DNA of 64,000 bases, from assembly GCA_964655935.1 (NCBI GenBank), contig CAZZNY010000001.1, positions 496,001 to 560,000 on the forward strand, given 5' to 3'. Every line of letters starts with the position of its first letter. Within the stretch, counting starts at the first letter, position 1. Below are positions 30,224 through 40,621 of this stretch, piece by piece. A program made the position numbers and the translations under genes. The notes beneath the pieces were generated by a model that saw only the letters and a program-made list of their open reading frames with translations, made no database searches and was not told where the DNA came from. Source of the DNA: CAZZNY01 sp964655935. Its GTDB lineage: Bacteria > Patescibacteriota > Gracilibacteria > BD1-5 > UBA2023.

Positions 30224-30583
30224 TTAAATCTTTATTTGTATACAATTTACACTTCCATCTTCGTTAACTGACTGAATGGCCTCATCACTGTTTTTACACT
30301 TCAATCATCCGGTACGTATCTGAATCTGTGTCTTGTCAACATCACCTGGGGTGATAGTAGTATTTTCAATATTATTTCTCTGGATAGTTCATATCTTTAA
30401 ATGATCCTTAGTGATAGTATCATTTACGATTTTATCACCAATAAATTTATATGCTCATCCTTCATTTACAAAAAGTTTCCCAAAATTACCGAGGGACGAG
30501 GCTGCAAATATAACTCAAACGAAAGAGAGAGATACAAGAACTATAAAAGAAAGTGCAAACTGAGATTTAGTAGGATGTCTCAT
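30224..30583 (-). CDS. Small exported protein with the same repeat stalk as the Cys-rich proteins
   Basis: A 119-residue protein with an N-terminal signal or anchor helix (FALSFIVLVSLSFVGVIFA), followed by SLGNFGKLFVNEGG and a stalk of short repeats (NDTITKDHLKIGTIQRNNIE, NTTITPGDVDKTQI). It ends in a pair of cysteines (GGLKCKN...VNCIQIKI). This is the N-terminal plan of the two Cys-rich proteins without their Cys-rich domain, so it may be a short paralogue or a subunit of the same structure. It starts 28 bases downstream of the 448-residue exported protein gene. Confidence 0.7.
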
Positions 30584-30610
30584 ATACAAAAAGATAGTAA
30601 ATAGAAGTAT

Positions 30611-31957
30611 TTATTGTGCAGCCCGAAGAATGCTCATATCTGAGGTTTTCATGGTCGGGTTATATTCTATGACAAAAGAGTTATCTTTCATAGTTCACTG
30701 TAGTCCATTCTGAACACTATCAACAGTGGTGCAATTTCTTTTACCAGCACGAGCATTTTTGAGTCATTCTGTACTGTTTCCTACGGTCGGAATTAATGAG
30801 TCAGCAAGACTCTGACAATCACCAGACTCTAGATACTTACTTGGCATAACGGTAAATTCACGCAATTTTGCAAGCTCTTCGATCGAACTATCGCTAAATA
30901 CAGAACCATACAGATATAATTGTTTATTTTTTGTAGTTCATGAAAGATGTGTAATCTTTTTATCGGCTATCAAGGTTCCTACTATATTGGTAATATTTCC
31001 ATCAATATAGATATTTCATCAGTTTCCATCTTTATCTTTCTTTACTACCACAACCAATAGATCAGTGGTATTATTTTGGTATTTCATATCACCCTTTATA
31101 GTAAGATCACCTCACACAATAATGAGTGTCTTTTTCCCAGATATCTCAACAAGATCATTCATGAGATTATTTCAGATGCTTACATCCTTAGTATAATATT
31201 TGATATCCTTATCAAAAATAATAATACTTTCACCATCTGGAGTTTTTCATCGTGTCAATCGTTCAATATTTTTATTAATACTCGTCTTAGTATCAAACTT
31301 AGTTATAGTTGTCTTGAGATATCGCACATTTGCTGAAAAATTATCTTCTTTTCCTGTGTTTTTTGTATACATACCAACACCATCATAGGTAAGGGATTTT
31401 TGTGCCGTTGGCTTCACTCCTGTAGTAATCGCAATATTCTCGGAAGAGATATTACCAAGATTAACGGAAGAAAAATTTATATGTAATGTACCACCTGTTG
31501 ATTTGGTCGAATCTATCAAATCTATTCAGGAAAATGGGCAATAATATCCAGTTACATCATACTCTCACCAATACTGACTTGTCACCTTTGATCAAACCTG
31601 GAAATCAAGGACAATATTCGTCTTAGGATTATTTCAACACTTTAATGAATTATTACCCCCGCTTATCAAATTCACTGAATTAGTGAACGTTCCCCATAAT
31701 TTAGAATCAAGATTAACAACAATATTTCCACCATTTTTTAGAGCCTCAGAGGGAGTTGAATAATTTAAATCTTCTTTAAATACAATATATTGAGCATTAA
31801 GATTCAAGATACCAGAAATATTTGGCAAATTGGATTCTGTATGATTACTCACCTGTTCTCACTCATTTGCGGAGAAAGAAGAAAAATCTTTCATGGCCGC
31901 AAAAACTGAGCTAGAAAAAACTAGAATTCCTAATACGACAATAATTGATCTGCGCAT
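30611..31957 (-). CDS. Exported beta-rich protein of unknown function
   Basis: A 448-residue protein with an N-terminal signal peptide (IIVVLGILVFSSSVFAA). The body is beta-rich and repetitive: GILNLNAQYIVFKEDL, GGNIVVNLDSKLWG, LTIKGDMKYQNNTTDLLVVV and NIYIDGNITNIVGTLIADKK. This reads like a right-handed beta-helix or adhesin-type shelf. Near the C-terminus come VMPSKYLESGDCQSL and KRNCTTVDSVQNGLQG. More than ten UGA glycines. It is first in the five-gene exported cluster on this strand. No family recognised. Confidence 0.72.
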
Positions 31958-32167
31958 ATGCCAATAGATAGAGGGTAATTATTGCTTGTAATTGAATCAC
32001 ATAATATTTTTTTGTCAAAAGTTAATGTCCTGCAGTAGTAAATACTGATAGTGGTATTGAAAGAAACTTAACCCACCTAGTTTCTATTATTTATTTCTTT
32101 ATCACTATATAATGATTTTTCTATTGGCCAACAGATCATCTATTGTCAAAATAAAAATTTTTATCAT

Positions 32168-32203
32168 AAAAAAAGTCTCCATAAGATTATGAAGACTTTT
32201 TAT
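32168..32203 (-). terminator. Terminator of rplA
   Basis: AAAGTCTTCATAATCTTATG followed by GAGACTTTTTTT on the minus strand forms a hairpin with a T-run, 18 bases past the rplA stop. Confidence 0.8.
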
Positions 32204-32220
32204 AATATGACAGAGTAGAT

Positions 32221-32910
32221 TTATTTTACATCAAGCTTGATACCAGGCCCCATAGCATTACACACAAATACTGACTCGACAAATTTTACACCACCCTTAA
32301 GACCAGTAGGTCGAACATCTTTCATAGCAGCGAGGAAGTGGTTGATGTTGTCTTTGAGTTTGTCAGCACCGAAAGAAAGTTTTCCAGCGATTGTATGAAC
32401 ATTTCCTTGTTTGTCGTTTTTGAATTCGAATTTACCAGCAGCAAGCTCAGCAATGATAGAAAGAAGATTGTCACCAACCGTTCCAGCTTTAGGATTTGGC
32501 ATAAGACCTTTAGGTCCGAGAACCTTAGCAACCTTACCCATTTTTCGCATCATAGCAGTCGTAGCAATCGCTACATCGAAATTTACATTTCCTTTTGCTA
32601 CTTCTTCGAGAAGATCGTCACCACCAGCAACAGTCGCACCAGCAGCAAGAAGAGCTTTCTCATCACCAGCATCCGTAAATGCAGCTACACGTACAGTTTT
32701 ACCTGAACCGTGTGGAAGAGTAACAGTCGATCGAACAAGCTGATCAGAGTATTTTGGATCGATATTAAGATTGAAGTGAAGTTCTACAGTCGGATCAAAT
32801 TTAACTGTATTGGTTCGTTCGAGAAGCTCAGTAGCTTCTTCGATAGAATAGGCTCGATCTTGCTCTACGAGCTTGATTGCCTCTCTGTATTTTTTACCGT
32901 GTCGTTTCAT
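32221..32910 (-). CDS. rplA: 50S ribosomal protein L1
   Basis: A 229-residue protein, full L1 length. It starts MKRHGKKYREAIKLVEQDRA and has VELHFNLNIDPKYSDQLVR, GSGKTVRVAAFTD, the signature KVLGPKGLMPNPKAGTV and the C-terminal GVKFVESVFVCNAMGPGIKL. It forms the L1 stalk that steers E-site tRNA. A longer frame from 32970 exists, but the added residues are not L1-like. No UGA glycines. It is transcribed alone; rplK is not upstream as is usual. Confidence 0.96.
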   Translation of the reverse strand: MKRHGKKYREAIKLVEQDRAYSIEEATELLERTNTVKFDPTVELHFNLNIDPKYSDQLVRSTVTLPHGSGKTVRVAAFTDAGDEKALLAAGATVAGGDDLLEEVAKGNVNFDVAIATTAMMRKMGKVAKVLGPKGLMPNPKAGTVGDNLLSIIAELAAGKFEFKNDKQGNVHTIAGKLSFGADKLKDNINHFLAAMKDVRPTGLKGGVKFVESVFVCNAMGPGIKLDVK

Positions 32911-32981
32911 AAAAAGAAAAATAATGAAGTAATGTGGTGCAAGCCCTAAAACAAACGTCCTAGGTCCCAAATTGCTGGAGT

Positions 32982-33008
32982 ATTATATAAATATTTTAGT
33001 AAATGCAA
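32982..33008 (-). promoter_or_regulatory. Promoter of rplA (TTGCAT-N15-TATAAT)
   Basis: -35 TTGCAT at 33003-33008 and -10 TATAAT at 32982-32987 on the minus strand, spacer 15: the same boxes and spacing as the HU promoter. The leader is about 65 bases. Confidence 0.7.
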
Positions 33009-33022
33009 ATGAAAATGAGAAT

Positions 33023-33050
33023 TTGACAATACTTTGATTATTATTACATT
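33023..33050 (+). promoter_or_regulatory. Promoter of the gene at 33079
   Basis: TTGACA at 33023-33028 and TACATT at 33045-33050, spacer 16; divergent from the rplA promoter. Confidence 0.5.
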
Positions 33051-33078
33051 ATATTTTTATATATGCTGAAAAATACTC

Positions 33079-34080
33079 ATGAAACACAAACCCAAAGTCA
33101 TATCTAACAACTGTGATCAGATAAAATTAGGTTCAAATTGAATTCCGGAAAATAGATGAGTCTGGAAAATAACTCGAGAATCCACAAATAATAGAGTAAA
33201 AAATGCTCTTTGTAATCTAGAAGTGAATTATTCTGGGTGATCAATAGTCAATAACTGACTTACTTCTGACTCTATCGATATTGCCTATGGTAGATCTGAA
33301 TCAGATGAATTATGAGAAACCGATACAGCTTCTCTCGGAAAATGAAATATTCACTATTTACTACCAAAATACGGATATTATCCTCACGATTCTGATATTA
33401 ATGCTGCTCTTGGTAGAATCCGGGCATATTGGTCATTTTGATTCGAGCATGTATCTGATTCACTCAAATCACCACATTGATTCGATCATACAAGTAGTCT
33501 AATAATATATTCAAACCCTTCAGACCAAATTCGAGCTCTCGTTAAAAATAACCAAGAAATTTCTCTTGGAAACATCATAATATATCTCGTGAATGCAAAA
33601 AAAATCAAGCTCGAAACACTCTATAATATGTCATGGTGAGTAGATTATCTCTGAATAAACGAACTCTGCATGACTCTCGATACCGATTCTATGCATATCG
33701 TGGAAGAGATCCTGAAACGACATTGACATGAACTGGAAAATTCTCAACTTCAGTATATATATAACACGGTGAATTCTCGAATAAAACAAGGCTTTAACCT
33801 TAAACAATTAAAAACAATAGTTGCAAAGCAAATAGCCGAGCGGCTTGCATTTATATATGGGAAACTAAATACAGGCACCTCGTTATCAATACGAAAGGAT
33901 GTACTCAATAAGTGAGCTGATTATGCAAAAATATGAAAAGATAATTTTTTATTAGATTATTTTCAAAAAGCAGGAAAAGATCTTATAGACTCAGTATCCA
34001 ATGAATGAAAAAGATGATGAACTCCAATAGTCAAAACTGTCTGAATTTCTCTCCTTAAAGAGAGGAAAAGTTGGCATTAA
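33079..34080 (+). CDS. Hypothetical protein, UGA-rich
   Basis: A 333-residue soluble protein opening MKHKPKVISNNCDQIKLGSN. It has about twenty UGA glycines and a His/Tyr-rich middle (GNIHYLLPKYGYYPHDSDIN). The helical C-terminal third reads NTVNSRIKQGFNLKQLKTIV. No signal peptide, no membrane helix and no recognised motif. The next gene on this strand starts 65 bases later, so they may form an operon of unknown genes. The frame only exists with UGA as Gly, which itself argues it is coding. Confidence 0.65.
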
Positions 34081-34145
34081 TCTTGTAGCTGACTACTATA
34101 AAAACATTATTATAATACATTACTATTATTTTCTAAAAAAAAATT

Positions 34146-34889
34146 ATGAGAGAAGCCAATTCAACTTCCCCTATCGAGATTCCACAAGTGGATGGAGAAT
34201 GAGAACAAATTGGAACAATAAGGATACCCGATAGAATACAAAAAATTCTTGTAAAAATGGATGGTCCTATTCATTTCGCTGCCCCTGAAGAAGGGAACGA
34301 GTTGTATATATGCGATGGCGGAATGATGATACAACAAGCAAAAAAGAAATGACTATCGTTAGGACAATGGGTACTTAACAATGTTCAAGCATGATTCTAT
34401 GCTCCTTCCCAAATGCAACTAATTCCAGTGAACGAAAAAGAGGGCATAGAACTATACCGTCTTCTTCTTAAGGATTATAAGGATTACGCTTTGGAACTGC
34501 TCCGCAGGATCGGATCTGTCTCCACAGGTCAAACGAGTATAATGGAAATTTTTCTTGCTACCCTCGAATTCTATCCTGAGACTGCAAAAGAAATTTTCGA
34601 TGGAGCATTATTGCCAATCGATGAACCCTTAATACTCAGTAGGCTTACTATTCCTGGAATCTCTCGTTTATTTAAAGAAAAAATCGTAAGCATACCCGTC
34701 CGAGATCTGTATTTTAATATTATCAAAGAACAACTTTCAGCAGTACATTACCCTCATCATCCTAATCTAGAAAGTGAACGAAAGGGATTCTTGGCTCAAA
34801 TTAAAGAAATTCAAAATCCCCAAACTACTTCAAAAAAACCAGTTAAAGTTCCAACATTCGTAAGTGCCTGAGGAAAAAAGTGGAACTAA
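34146..34889 (+). CDS. Hypothetical protein
   Basis: A 247-residue soluble protein. The N-terminal part is beta-rich ([38 protein letters not shown]) and the rest is helical with Leu-rich repeats ([39 protein letters not shown]). UGA glycines are at VDGEGEQ, KKKGLSL, VQAGFY and VSAGGKK. No family recognised. Its TAA at 34887-34889 overlaps the TAG of the convergent pyrG, so there is no room for a terminator between them. Confidence 0.7.
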
Positions 34890-36472
34890 TGAATACTTGC
34901 TTTAATAAAAGCAATAAATAAAGGATGTGGTCGAAGTGGTCGAGATCGGAATTCTGGATGCGCCTGAGTACCGATCATAAATGGATGCCCCTGAACCTCG
35001 ACGAGCTCTACTAATAATCCATCTGGACTCGTTCCTGAAACAATAAAACCTTTTTCCTCCATATCTGCACGATATTCATTATTAAACTCAAATCGGTGAC
35101 GGTGTCGTTCATCGATTTTTTGTTCACCATAAATCTTATAAGCGAGAGTGTTTTCTCGTAAAATACATGGATAACTTCCAAGTCGCATCGTTCCTCATTT
35201 TTTGTCGATTCCCTTCTGAGATTCCATAATATGAACTACTTTGTGTCGGCTTTTCGGAGCAAACTCCTCGCCGTGAGCATCAGAATATCAGAGCACATTT
35301 CTCGCAAAATCGATCGCCATAATTTGAGAACCAAGACAAATCCCAAGATATGGAATTTTATGCTCTCGAGCATACTGACATGCGAGAGTCATTCCTTCGA
35401 TTCCTCGATCTCAGAAGCCGCCAGGAACACAAATTCCATCGATTCCATCCAAAAGTCCAACTCACCGTTTTTCTATATCAGTGGCGTCTATAAAACAAAG
35501 TTCCACTTTTTTATTATGAAAAAATCCAGCCGTTCGAAGTCATTCATTCAGAGAAAGATAAGCATCTTCCAGATCATTATATTTTCCGATCATTCCGATT
35601 TTTACTATCTCTTTTGATGCTCTTATATTCGTAAGAAGCTCATTCCATTGAGACATATCGATTGTTTTTGCTGGAAGATTGAGTTTTTTTATTACCAATT
35701 CTCCGACTCAATATTTTTCATAATTTACCGGTACTTCATAGATACTTTTGATCGTCGGAGCTGGAACAACATAATTTTGTGGAATTCCACACATCAGAGA
35801 AATCTTGCTGAGAATCTCTTCGTTTACTGGATAATCACTTCGGACAAAGAGGAAATCCGGATCGATTCCGTAAGACATAAGCGTACGAACCGCGTGCTGA
35901 GTCGGCTTGGTTTTGAGTTCTTTCGAAGCTCAGAGATATGGTAAAAGTGTTACGTGCATAAATAAGACATTTTCACGACCAATCTCGATACGAAGCTGAC
36001 GAGCCGCTTCGAGCAAATATTCGTTCTCCATATCGCCAACCGTTCCACCAATCTCGACAATACTTACATCTGCTCCACTTGATTCAAAACCTTGATATAT
36101 TTTGCTTTTCACGAGATCCGTCAAATGCGGAACAATCTGAACCGTTTTTCCAAGATAATCCCCTGCTCGTTCTTTCGTAATAATTTCTTCATAAAGTTTT
36201 CCAGAAGTGAACGATGAAAGAATAGTGAGATTTTCGTCAGTAAAACGTTCATAATGACCAAGATCAAGATCTGTCTCCGCTCCATCATCCGTCACAAAAA
36301 CTTCTCCGTGTTGGAATGGCGACATGGTTCCTGGATCAACGTTCAGATATCCATCAAATTTCTGCATAAAAACTTTGAGTCCAGAAGCTTTCAAAATTGC
36401 ACCCACCGAAGCTGCTGTGATTCACTTACCGATGCCGGAGAGAACTCAACCTGTGACGAAGATTACTTTCAT
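34886..36472 (-). CDS. pyrG: CTP synthase
   Basis: A 528-residue amidoligase converting UTP to CTP with glutamine. The N-terminal synthetase domain starts VIFVTGGVLSGIGKGITAAS, a P-loop with two UGA glycines, then [20 protein letters not shown] and [20 protein letters not shown]. The linker holds [20 protein letters not shown]. The C-terminal class I glutaminase has PGGFGDRGIEG, the nucleophile Cys in LGICLGSQ and the catalytic HPE of [10 protein letters not shown]. The minus-strand leader is a tandem ATTTTACC/AACACTTT tract ending at the ATG. It overlaps its convergent neighbour by three bases. Confidence 0.96.
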
Positions 36473-36512
36473 AAGTGTAAAAGTGTTAAAATGGTAAAAT
36501 GGAGAAAATCTA

Positions 36513-36589
36513 TGTCATCCTGAGTGAAACGAAGGATCCCTTGTACATAAGTCATCTATAAGAGATTCTTCGCTTTGCTCAGAATGACA
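36513..36589. repeat. Family B palindromic repeat
   Basis: TGTCATCCTGAGTGAAACGA at one end, CTTTGCTCAGAATGACA at the other, with inner GGATCCCTTGTA and TATAAGAGATTC. It lies between pyrG and pheS, followed (minus strand) by the pyrG leader tract. Confidence 0.85.
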
Positions 36590-36598
36590 ATTCTACAT

Positions 36599-36632
36599 AA
36601 AAAAGTACGCTGACTTTAGGGGTCAACGTACG
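36599..36632 (-). terminator. Terminator of pheS
   Basis: GTACGTTGAC pairs with GTCAGCGTAC and is followed by six T on the minus strand, just past the pheS stop. Confidence 0.8.
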
Positions 36633-36636
36633 GTCG

Positions 36637-37665
36637 TTAAAATTGCTTTAAGAAATTAATGTTTGGTGAATTGAAGTAGCGAATATCTGGAATCGCATAT
36701 TTCATCATCGCGAGTCGAGTGAGTCAGAATCCGAAGGCGAACCCTTGATATTCTTCAGGGTCGATTCCTCATTCTTTCAAGACATTCGGATGAATGAGAC
36801 CAGCACCCATAAATTCGATCCAACCGCTTCCACGACAAACTTTACAATCTTTTCCAGTTCCTCCACAGAAAGTACAAGAAAAATCAACCTCGACTCCTGG
36901 CTCGACGAATGGAAAATATCCTGGACGAAGACGGACGGAAACTTCACGCTCAAAAATATCAGAAAGCATAGTTCGAAGCGTATATTTAAGATTTGCCATA
37001 CTGATTCATCGATCGACCACCACTCATTCGACCTGATAAAATGTATTTTCATGAGTCGCATCGATTGCCTCATTACGAGCCACTCGTCCTGGAACGATCG
37101 CCCGAATCGGAAGTGGATGAGTTTTGAGGATTTCATTTTGCATACTCGAAGTATGAGTCGCAAGAACGTGTTTCATACCTTCTAACCAAAAAGTGTCTTG
37201 CATGTCGCGAGCTGGGTGTGTCGCAGGAATATTTACCGCGTCAAAATTTGCATATTCAGTCGCGATCTCGTTTGATTCGATAATCTCGAATCCCATTCGT
37301 GCAAAAGTATCGTAGACTTTTCGGAGAATCCGAGTCTCTGGGTGCATATGTGTCGTCACTTCTTTAGTCACAGGTACCGTCATATCGACAAATTCTGTCG
37401 CAAGTTTTTCTGCAATCGCCGCTTTTCGAACCACTTCGATCTGAGCGTCAAAAGCTGCGAGAATGGTATTTTTAAGATCATTCGAAAACTTTCCAATCGT
37501 CTGTTTTTCCTCAATCGAAAGATCTTTGATTCATTTGAGAATCTCAGTAAGTGTACCGTTTTTTCCAGTGACAGCATTACGATAGACAATAAGCTCGTCC
37601 TCAGTCGTAAGTTTTGTGATCTGAGCAAGTGTGTCAGTTTCGAGTTGTTTGAGTGTTTGAAGCAT
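36637..37665 (-). CDS. pheS: Phenylalanyl-tRNA synthetase alpha subunit
   Basis: A 342-residue class II synthetase subunit. An N-terminal coiled coil is followed by motif 1 around [19 protein letters not shown], motif 2 with [21 protein letters not shown] and LLRTHTSSMQ-like ATHTSSMQN, and motif 3 in [13 protein letters not shown] (Gly by UGA). Cysteines in [19 protein letters not shown] are more numerous than usual and could hold a metal. It pairs with PheT, which is not in the window. It starts five bases after the NUDIX gene, so the two are co-transcribed. Confidence 0.95.
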
Positions 37666-37670
37666 AGAAC

Positions 37671-38198
37671 TTATAATAAATTAAGATGATCTAAACAAAG
37701 ATATCCGGTTTCCACATCTGTCAATTCTCAAGAACGCAAATGTTTCCTAAAATCCGTAAGTGACATAAAAATTACTTCTCCGTGCTCATATTCTTCGTAC
37801 TCCGGTTCTTGAATTTTTCGACAATTTCTTATGACAAAATTATATCGAATCATATTAGAATAAGCATCATCAAGCGTGGTTCAGACAAATTCAATATCTC
37901 ACTTATAACCCGTTTCTTCCAATAGTTCTTTTGCGATTGTTTTTTCGGGGGAATCTCATTTTTCGATTCATCCACCCGGCATCTCAAGTAACATTTTTTC
38001 TGGTCCCGGTCGAAATTGTCTACAGAGAATCACTTGATTATCTTCTGTGAGCGCAAGGCAACACGCTGCACCATTACTATTTGAAATATCATATATTCAT
38101 TCTACGCCCGTCGGCAATACATAAGTCTTTCGTAAAAAATTACGATATCCATATTTTGCTGGCTCCTCTTTGATTTTTTTCCATTCGCTGGTGGACAT
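37671..38198 (-). CDS. NUDIX hydrolase, ADP-sugar pyrophosphatase type
   Basis: A 175-residue NUDIX protein. The NUDIX box is GGGIEKGDSPEKTIAKELLEETGY near residue 75 in the pattern GX5EX7REUXEEXGU, with Lys in place of the usual Arg and two UGA glycines in the box. It follows a beta strand ending LLEMPG and precedes GTTLDDAYSNMIRYNFV. This is the layout of ADP-ribose pyrophosphatases and relatives that cleave nucleoside diphosphates linked to another group. It lies between dnaN and pheS on the same strand, 97 bases after the former. Confidence 0.9.
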
Positions 38199-38295
38199 TA
38201 TTTGCTTGTTAGTATTTTATAATACACAAACGAAGATTCCAGTCTACACTGGAATAACGATTTTTCCAAAAGCCTAAAGGCCAACAATCTAAAAG

Positions 38296-39417
38296 CTATA
38301 TTTTAAGTGGCATAATAATATGCTTATATTCTGCTTTACTTTCATCTTTCGCGATTCCTCGTACCATCACTGGCGAGAGTGGTGTCTCGAAGTCAATACT
38401 TACGTAATCTTCTTTGATAACTCCGAGCGCTTCAAGTAAGTAAGTCGAATTCAAACCGATCATTGCATTTTCTCCTTCGATAGATGCAGGAACGACAACA
38501 CGTCCAGCTCCGATCTCAGTATCTCCGGTAGAAAGCTCGAGTCCATTATCGGCACTAAATCAGAGTCGTGTATTATAATTATTTTCTCGGGAAATGAGAT
38601 TGATTCTTTTGAGAGCCATAATAAGATCCGATCGCATGATCACCCCTTTCGTTGCATAACCTTTCGGGAAAAACGCTCGATAGTCTGGAAAATGTCCATT
38701 CAATAGTCGTGAAAACAGTTTGATATTTCCAAAAACTACGAGAAGCTGGTTTTCATTTAAGAACAATTCGACTGGAGTATTTTCCGGGAGAATTCGAGAG
38801 AGCTCAAGTGCCGTCTTCGAAGGAATAATGATCGAAAGTGGTTTTGGAATATTAAACGTATGCTTCATTTTGTATTCAGAAAGTCGGAAACTATCAGTCG
38901 AAGCAAAAATAATCTGATTCTCAGAAAGTGAGAGAAAAACTCAAGCGAGTGTCGGTCGGATGTTTCCTTCCGCTGTCGAAAATAATGTTTTTTCAATTGC
39001 TTTTTTAAGATCGTCAGAGTTCAATGTGAATGAATATTCTTCTTTGAATACTGGAATCAAAGGAAATTTCGAAGCTTCGATTCCTTTGATTTTCGTATCG
39101 GAAGTCGGAGTTTTGAAAGCGAGACTCGTATTCGGAAGCATCTCGATCTCCACTCGATCATCAGGAAGCAATCCAATATAAGAAGAAAGGAATTTACTAG
39201 AAACCGTAAAATTCCCCTCGGACTTGATATCGAGAGATTCATTCATCACATATTCTATCGCGATCTCAAGATTATTCGCCGTGAGAACGATACGCTTAAA
39301 CTGAGTGCTGATGAGGATATTTTCGAGAATTGGTGTAATATTATTCCCAGTGGCAGTCGCGTGATTGACCACTTCGATGCCCTCTTTGAGCACTTTTGTA
39401 TCGAGAAGAAAATGCAT
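38296..39417 (-). CDS. dnaN: DNA polymerase III beta subunit (sliding clamp)
   Basis: A 373-residue clamp, the normal length, with three clamp folds. It begins MHFLLDTKVLKEGIEVVNHA, a variant of the usual start. Recognisable stretches are PILENILISTQ, GNFTVSSKFLSSYIGLLP, FASTDSFRLSEYK and NGHFPDYRAFFP, with the C-terminal VMVRGIAKDESKAEYKHIIMPL close to the canonical PI/PM-P-ending. UGA glycines are at LAGVFL and RLGFSAD. As a ring dimer it holds the polymerase on DNA. It is separated from dnaA by 29 kb. Confidence 0.95.
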
Positions 39418-39458
39418 AATCGCGCTATGGTTTTACATAAAGTAAATATATCCCCGAT

Positions 39459-39486
39459 AATGTACCGAAACTATGAGAAAAATCAA
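39459..39486 (-). promoter_or_regulatory. Promoter of dnaN
   Basis: TTGATT at 39481-39486 and TACATT at 39459-39464 on the minus strand, spacer 16, 42 bases before the start. Confidence 0.45.
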
Positions 39487-39530
39487 CTAAATTTTGTATT
39501 TTTCAGATTTTCGAGTATAAAAGACATAGT

Positions 39531-39559
39531 TACAAGTTAAAAGTTACAAGTTAAAAGTT
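39531..39559. repeat. Tandem tract upstream of a NUDIX gene
   Basis: Two copies of AGTTACAAGTTAAA in tandem, about 75 bases before the ATG at 39634. Confidence 0.7.
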
Positions 39560-39633
39560 TTTAGAAGAGTCATTTCTTCTCTAAAACATGCAACTTGAAA
39601 CTTGCAATTTTTCTATTATTTATAATTCTATCC

Positions 39634-40089
39634 ATGCCGCGAATATTTGAAAAAAGCGCTGGCGGAATAATCTATCGAAAACGTGAAGGTAAGATAGAGG
39701 TATTGCTTCTTGAATGGAAAAATTCCAAAGAAGTTCCTGTCTATGTCATCCCAAAATGAAAATTCCAAGATGATGAAACGGCCAAGGAAACTGCTCTTCG
39801 AGAGATGAGTGAAGAAACTGGCTTTGACCAAAAAGACCTCGACATTATCAAGTTTATGACAAAAATAAATTACACGTTTCTCGCCGCCCACAAAGAATGA
39901 AAACCTATTGTTAATAAAGATTTGTATCTTTTTTTGGTTCATTACAAAGGAAGTGAAGATCCTCAGCCTAGAACCGAAGAACGATTCACTGGTGGATTCC
40001 ATTGGTTCCCTCTCGAAGAACTGAAAGGTATGGATATTAAGCCTGGAGATATTTACGGATTTATCAAGAAAAATATTCAGTATATGTAA
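39634..40089 (+). CDS. NUDIX hydrolase (Ap4A/NTP pyrophosphohydrolase type)
   Basis: A 151-residue NUDIX protein. It opens RIFEKSAGGIIYRKREGKIE and carries the NUDIX box GKFQDDETAKETALREMSEETGF near residue 43, with the REXXEE core intact and the first Gly encoded by UGA. It then has FHWFPLEEL. Small proteins of this kind hydrolyse dinucleoside polyphosphates or mis-formed nucleotides. It is divergent from dnaN and unrelated in detail to the NUDIX gene at 37671. Confidence 0.9.
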
Positions 40090-40094
40090 AAATC

Positions 40095-40112
40095 TGTCAT
40101 TCCAGAATGACA
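40095..40112. repeat. Minimal TGTCATTC palindrome
   Basis: TGTCATTC, CA, GAATGACA. This is the bare terminal arms of the family B/C repeats, in front of a TTAATTC tract (about 40121-40150). Confidence 0.7.
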
Positions 40113-40162
40113 TACATACTCTCTTAATTCTAAATTCTTAATTCTTAATTCTCTCTTTAGTT

Positions 40163-40621
40163 ATGGACTTTCTTAAAAATCAAAATGGAAATGTAGTTAT
40201 TTCTTCAGAAAAAAAAGAAATTACTCTCAATGATAACCAAATAACTGTCGACGGAATGGTAATCGATTTTCCTGGTGAATACGAAAAATCTGGAATTCTC
40301 ATACAAGTAAAAGAAGAAAACGAAAAACTCTATTTTACACTTCAGGTAGAAGGAAAAATTATCGCTTTCGTTCCCCACGCGGAATGAGAAATTCATGATG
40401 AACTTATTAATTTCTTCTGAAAAGCAAGTATTCTTATTACGCTCGCAGATAAGGTAAATACAAAACTCGTCGAAGTTCTCGAACCGCTCCTTATCGTTCC
40501 TTATGGAGAAGGAAAAGATGTTTTCTTAAGTTCTCTCGGACAATCAGCTGAACCAACTGATCGTTATAAAGTGAAGGAACTTGATCTCGACGGAGCTGCG
40601 GTATATGTAAATCTCATCTAA
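40163..40621 (+). CDS. Hypothetical protein upstream of the spermidine-synthase-like gene
   Basis: A 152-residue soluble protein: ITVDGMVIDFPGEYEKSGIL, then IIAFVPHAEGEIHDELINFF (Gly by UGA) and LLIVPYGEGKDVFLSSLG. The strand pattern loosely resembles a metallo-beta-lactamase-like or UlaG-type half-domain, but no metal motif is present, so I leave it unassigned. Its TAA is directly followed by the ATG of the next gene (no spacer), which implies translational coupling. A TTAATTC tandem tract precedes its start. Confidence 0.75.

Noticed and set aside
32911..32970. Twenty-residue N-terminal extension of L1
   Set aside because: It overlaps the promoter region (-10 at 32982) and L1 proteins begin at the MKRHGKKYREA equivalent.
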